From Fibrobacterota bacterium (GTDB lineage Bacteria; Fibrobacterota; Chitinivibrionia; Chitinivibrionales; Chitinispirillaceae), in NCBI GenBank assembly GCA_023412475.1, contig JAEYNR010000057.1, forward strand, positions 9,762 through 73,761: a stretch of 64,000 nucleotides of DNA, given 5' to 3'. Positions 61,952-64,000 of the stretch are shown here, in pieces. The notes beneath the pieces are model-generated. The model ran no database searches and was not told the origin of the DNA. It saw only the letters and a program-made list of their open reading frames with translations. The position numbers and the translations under genes are program-made. Every line of letters starts with the position of its first letter. The stretch's first letter is position 1.

Positions 61952-62465
61952 CCTACAGTCTAATAAGTTCACTTCTGTGACCGAAACAATAGACAAATCG
62001 CTTCCAAACCATACTTTTACTTTTTTCCAAACAAATACCAGAACAAGACTCATGACATTGTGCTCATTTCTGAGCATTCATTTGTTGTTTCCAGGAAGTC
62101 ATTATACTTCCCCCATGGGCCGTTTCAGGGTACCCCGGGTTTTTCCGCATATTACTTCTCTTGAGTCTGCCGGAAACATTGGTGTTGCCTGGGCCTTTTA
62201 CCTGGCAATCCGCTCTTCAGAAAAATGAATTCTATTAAACCCGCCTCTTCTCAAATTATATTGTCAATAATGATTTTTCTTTTTGATATGCTCATTTCTG
62301 GCTTTCAGAAAACCACTGGCTAAGCCAGTGGAGCCAGATGCGGAACAGAAATTAAAAACTACCGCCACACTTTGAAGGATTGCGATACAGATGCCCGATC
62401 CGTCGTGCGGAGTTATTCCTTTTCTCATAAGAGGTGATCCACAGATTAGCGCTGGTTTTCGCAGA
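61952..62465. other. Gene-free region after the export operon
   Basis: About 510 bases without a convincing gene. A frame open to 62228 on the plus strand lacks a ribosome site and family resemblance. It contains the second copy of the 49-bp dispersed repeat (62292-62340) and the left arm of a palindromic element (from 62437). Confidence 0.5.
62292..62340 (-). repeat. 49-bp dispersed repeat, copy 2
   Basis: Reverse-oriented copy of 46348-46396, differing at two positions. Its core palindrome CCACTGGCTTAGCCAGTGG is perfect here (read on the minus strand). It lies next to decayed genes, as copy 1 does. Confidence 0.9.
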
Positions 62466-62514
62466 TTAAGGATAGTTCATAAATAATCTGTGTAAATCTG
62501 TGTAATCTGCGGAT
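62437..62514. repeat. Palindromic intergenic repeat (ATCCxCAGATTA type)
   Basis: Outer arms ATCCACAGATTA and TAATCTGCGGAT are inverse at 11 of 12 positions; between them lie GCAGATTA and repeated AATCTGTGTA. Elements with this CAGATTACACAGATT sequence are common intergenic palindromes in several bacterial phyla. It covers the 3' end of the decayed DinD-like gene. Confidence 0.65.
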
Positions 62515-62815
62515 GAAATTTCTTTTTGTCTTCCTCCAGCAGGAATTCCACGGGCTTTTATTCCACATTTTGGAAGAATAACCCAGACATCAGTATTTTT
62601 TTTGACACATTCTGCAATGATTACGTGCTCACCATGAAGACTATTCGTTTTTCATATCCTGTTTTTGCCTTATTAATTACATTCTCAAAACTTCGGCATT
62701 TTTCATACCCAGGCAGAACCTGAAGTTCATGCCCTAACCAGTATTCAGCCCCGTTTTCATTATATGCAGCCTCTTCAAACGATGAAGTAAATCTTGCTAC
62801 TAACTGTTTTTCCAT
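62466..62815 (-). pseudogene. DinD-like gene remnant
   Basis: From ATG 62815 the protein reads EKQLVARFTSSFEE, then NGAEYWLGHELQVLPGYEKC, then SFENVINKAKTG. This matches the N-terminal BRO/DinD-type domain (EYW-x-A-R-x-L-Q, FENVI-x-KA). The frame is then lost; a second frame (from about 62630) encodes VIIAECVKKN, then KCGIKARGIPAGG, like the C-terminal end of the same family. The middle of the protein is missing, so this is an internal deletion plus frameshift. Confidence 0.6.
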
Positions 62816-62830
62816 AAATCGGGCTTCCAT

Positions 62831-63279
62831 TTAAAAATTAAGTAATCCTGATTCCACCGTCAATACGACCGATATAGCGGAAAGTAACATTTTCACTCTC
62901 ACGAATAAAAAGCTCAGCAATACACTCAAAAAGACCTACTTGAAAGTGGTTTATTTGAAATAAAAGCAAACTACACTTTCAAGAGGTGATTATGTGAGAA
63001 TTGTGTTGAATATAAGGCAGGAGTACTAACCCCAGAGGTGAATTGTTGATCTGTAAACTCTTCATCTCTGGGGCACCTAAATCAAAACAAATTTTAGAAC
63101 CTAGCATGGTGTTTGATCTGGGAAATAATGCGGAACGGTATTGTTTAACGGTCTGGCCGCAGGTATAGACCGTTGCGTTTTCCAGACGCTTTGGAGTCTA
63201 AATGGTACAAGGCAACCAAGTGAACCAGACCTGCTGGTACGCAATGGTTTGTACCTGTTGTTAGCATTTCGTACATTTT
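62831..63279. other. Gene-free region with two inverted repeats
   Basis: CTTGAAAGT (62939-62947) is inverse to ACTTTCAAG (62975-62983). CCCCAGAGGTGAA (63030-63042) is inverse to 63061-63073 at 12 of 13 positions. The following 200 bases are richer in G+C with short repeats (GGTATAGACCGTTGCGTTTT). No gene or RNA recognised. Confidence 0.5.
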
Positions 63280-63743
63280 TTAATTGTTTTCATTGTCCTG
63301 TTCATTGCTGTTTTTAGCATAAGCGAATCCAAATCCTTTGGCCTGGTGGTCATCTTGAAATTTTCCCCATGCCTCCCACCCATTTTCAAGCAAAATAGAA
63401 TTGTCATCTTTAAGTATTGGGTAGCCTTCAAATAATTCCTTTATATTCCCGCAAGGATAACTTTCGCATAACGCACACATATCAACATTTTTTTCTTTTG
63501 CGCATAACCTGACATTGTAGGCTGGATTTCCACTACCCGCCTTACACGAGATACATACACCCTCAACAGACATGCCTTTAGAAATGGCCAGAATTTTTCG
63601 CCATCTTGAAAGAATTGCATAATTCCTTCAAATCCTAGTTTCTTCATCTCCTCATACAAAACTTTCGCCGCAGGTTCATCTTTTACTTTGACCGCACAAT
63701 TTTCGCAGTAAAGACCGCAGTAGCAAGCATATTTTCTATCCAT
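63280..63743 (-). pseudogene. DUF3795-family gene split by a one-base frameshift
   Basis: ATG 63743 starts DRKYACYCGLYCENCAVK and runs in frame to FFQDGEKFWPFLK. The family's continuation, GMSVEGVCISCKAGSG with LCAKEKNVDMCALCESYPC, is in the next frame and ends at 63280. The switch occurs at CTAAAGG, so one missing A would restore a single gene of about 155 residues. The Cys-rich pattern is that of DUF3795, a putative metal-binding family. It could be a true mutation or a sequencing error. Confidence 0.75.
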
Positions 63744-64000
63744 AATTCTATACTCCTGTTTTTTTTATATTTCTATTTTGTTATTTTATTGTATTCCAAT
63801 TCTCACATATGCACCAACTCTCAGTATTCTATACACCAATCCAAAATAAGAAATATATTGCTGTTTTATCTATCACCTAAAACGTACGATTCTTTTATAA
63901 AATTGGATCTGACGATCCAAAAATACTTTTCTACAGGTTTTTCGTTTGAAAGTTGATTACGTTAACAAGCCAAAACCATCTGTTACATCGCTATCCCAGC
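63744..64000. other. AT-rich right edge, no gene seen
   Basis: About 260 AT-rich bases upstream of the DUF3795 frame, which should contain its promoter. No ORF, RNA gene or repeat supported. Confidence 0.4.

Noticed and set aside
61960..62228. Plus-strand open frame after the last permease
   Set aside because: It has only internal ATGs without ribosome sites, and the sequence resembles no family.

Overview
This 64 kb window is an AT-rich bacterial chromosome segment. It probably comes from the Fibrobacterota (Chitinispirillum/Chitinivibrio side) or a close FCB relative. The pointers are a fibro-slime domain protein at the left edge, very large secreted proteins built from cadherin, Ig-like, PKD and Big_1 repeats with a C-terminal FlgD/T9SS-like beta domain, many stand-alone receiver and HDOD proteins, and a Gram-negative envelope (TolC, lipocalin, OMP, lipoproteins). 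The phylum is an inference; no rRNA is present. One tRNA, tRNA-Leu(CAG), lies at 39463-39550.

Layout. 1-4.1 kb: fibro-slime exoprotein (cut by the window edge), the radical-SAM gene amrS, a DUF2795 protein, a receiver and mutM. 4.35-11.7 kb: one 2441-residue multidomain surface protein with a 10-C homopolymer. 11.9-17.5 kb: a PHP phosphoesterase, two tandem UbiA prenyltransferases, a TPR protein, a 59-residue ferredoxin missed by length cut-offs, and a geranylgeranyl-reductase-like flavoprotein. This reads as a prenyl-lipid pathway. 17.7-19.4 kb: HDOD-CheX-CheY. 19.5-24.8 kb (minus): GH25 lysozyme, TPR protein, OB-fold-like exported protein, HAD phosphatase, pseudouridine synthase and a DUF512 radical-SAM protein. 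25.2-29.4 kb: a Big_1 adhesin-like protein plus an OMP. 29.4-31.2 kb: small secreted protein, a receiver lacking its phospho-Asp, and a receiver-HATPase fusion. 31.4-39.6 kb: membrane protein with a STAS-like tail, tsaD, ftsY, two HDOD genes, mtaB, mutL and the tRNA. 39.6-46.2 kb: two NmrA-like paralogues, a NucS-like nuclease with an altered catalytic motif, SRPBCC protein, lipocalin, a broken or recoded HELGH metallopeptidase preceded by two mini-ORFs, and a kinase-aldolase fusion. 46.2-48.3 kb: accessory patch with hairpin repeats, a PIN toxin-antitoxin pair and a decayed MFS gene. 48.6-53.9 kb: complete oppABCDF-like operon. 53.9-55.2 kb: gene-free, with a degenerate tandem repeat of about 64 bp. 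55.25-61.95 kb: TetR-controlled TolC/HlyD/ABC/ABC2 export operon. 62-64 kb: decayed genes (DinD-like, DUF3795) and palindromic repeats.

The most interesting unit is the UbiA-UbiA-TPR-ferredoxin-GGR operon, which has the parts expected for making and saturating polyprenyl lipids with a dedicated electron donor. Next are the uridine-kinase-like/DapA-like fusion, the three-part mini-operon ending in a HELGHH protein with no normal start codon, and the NucS-like protein with E-x-M in place of E-x-K. Two copies of a 49-bp repeat, 16 kb apart in opposite orientation, mark two decaying accessory patches.
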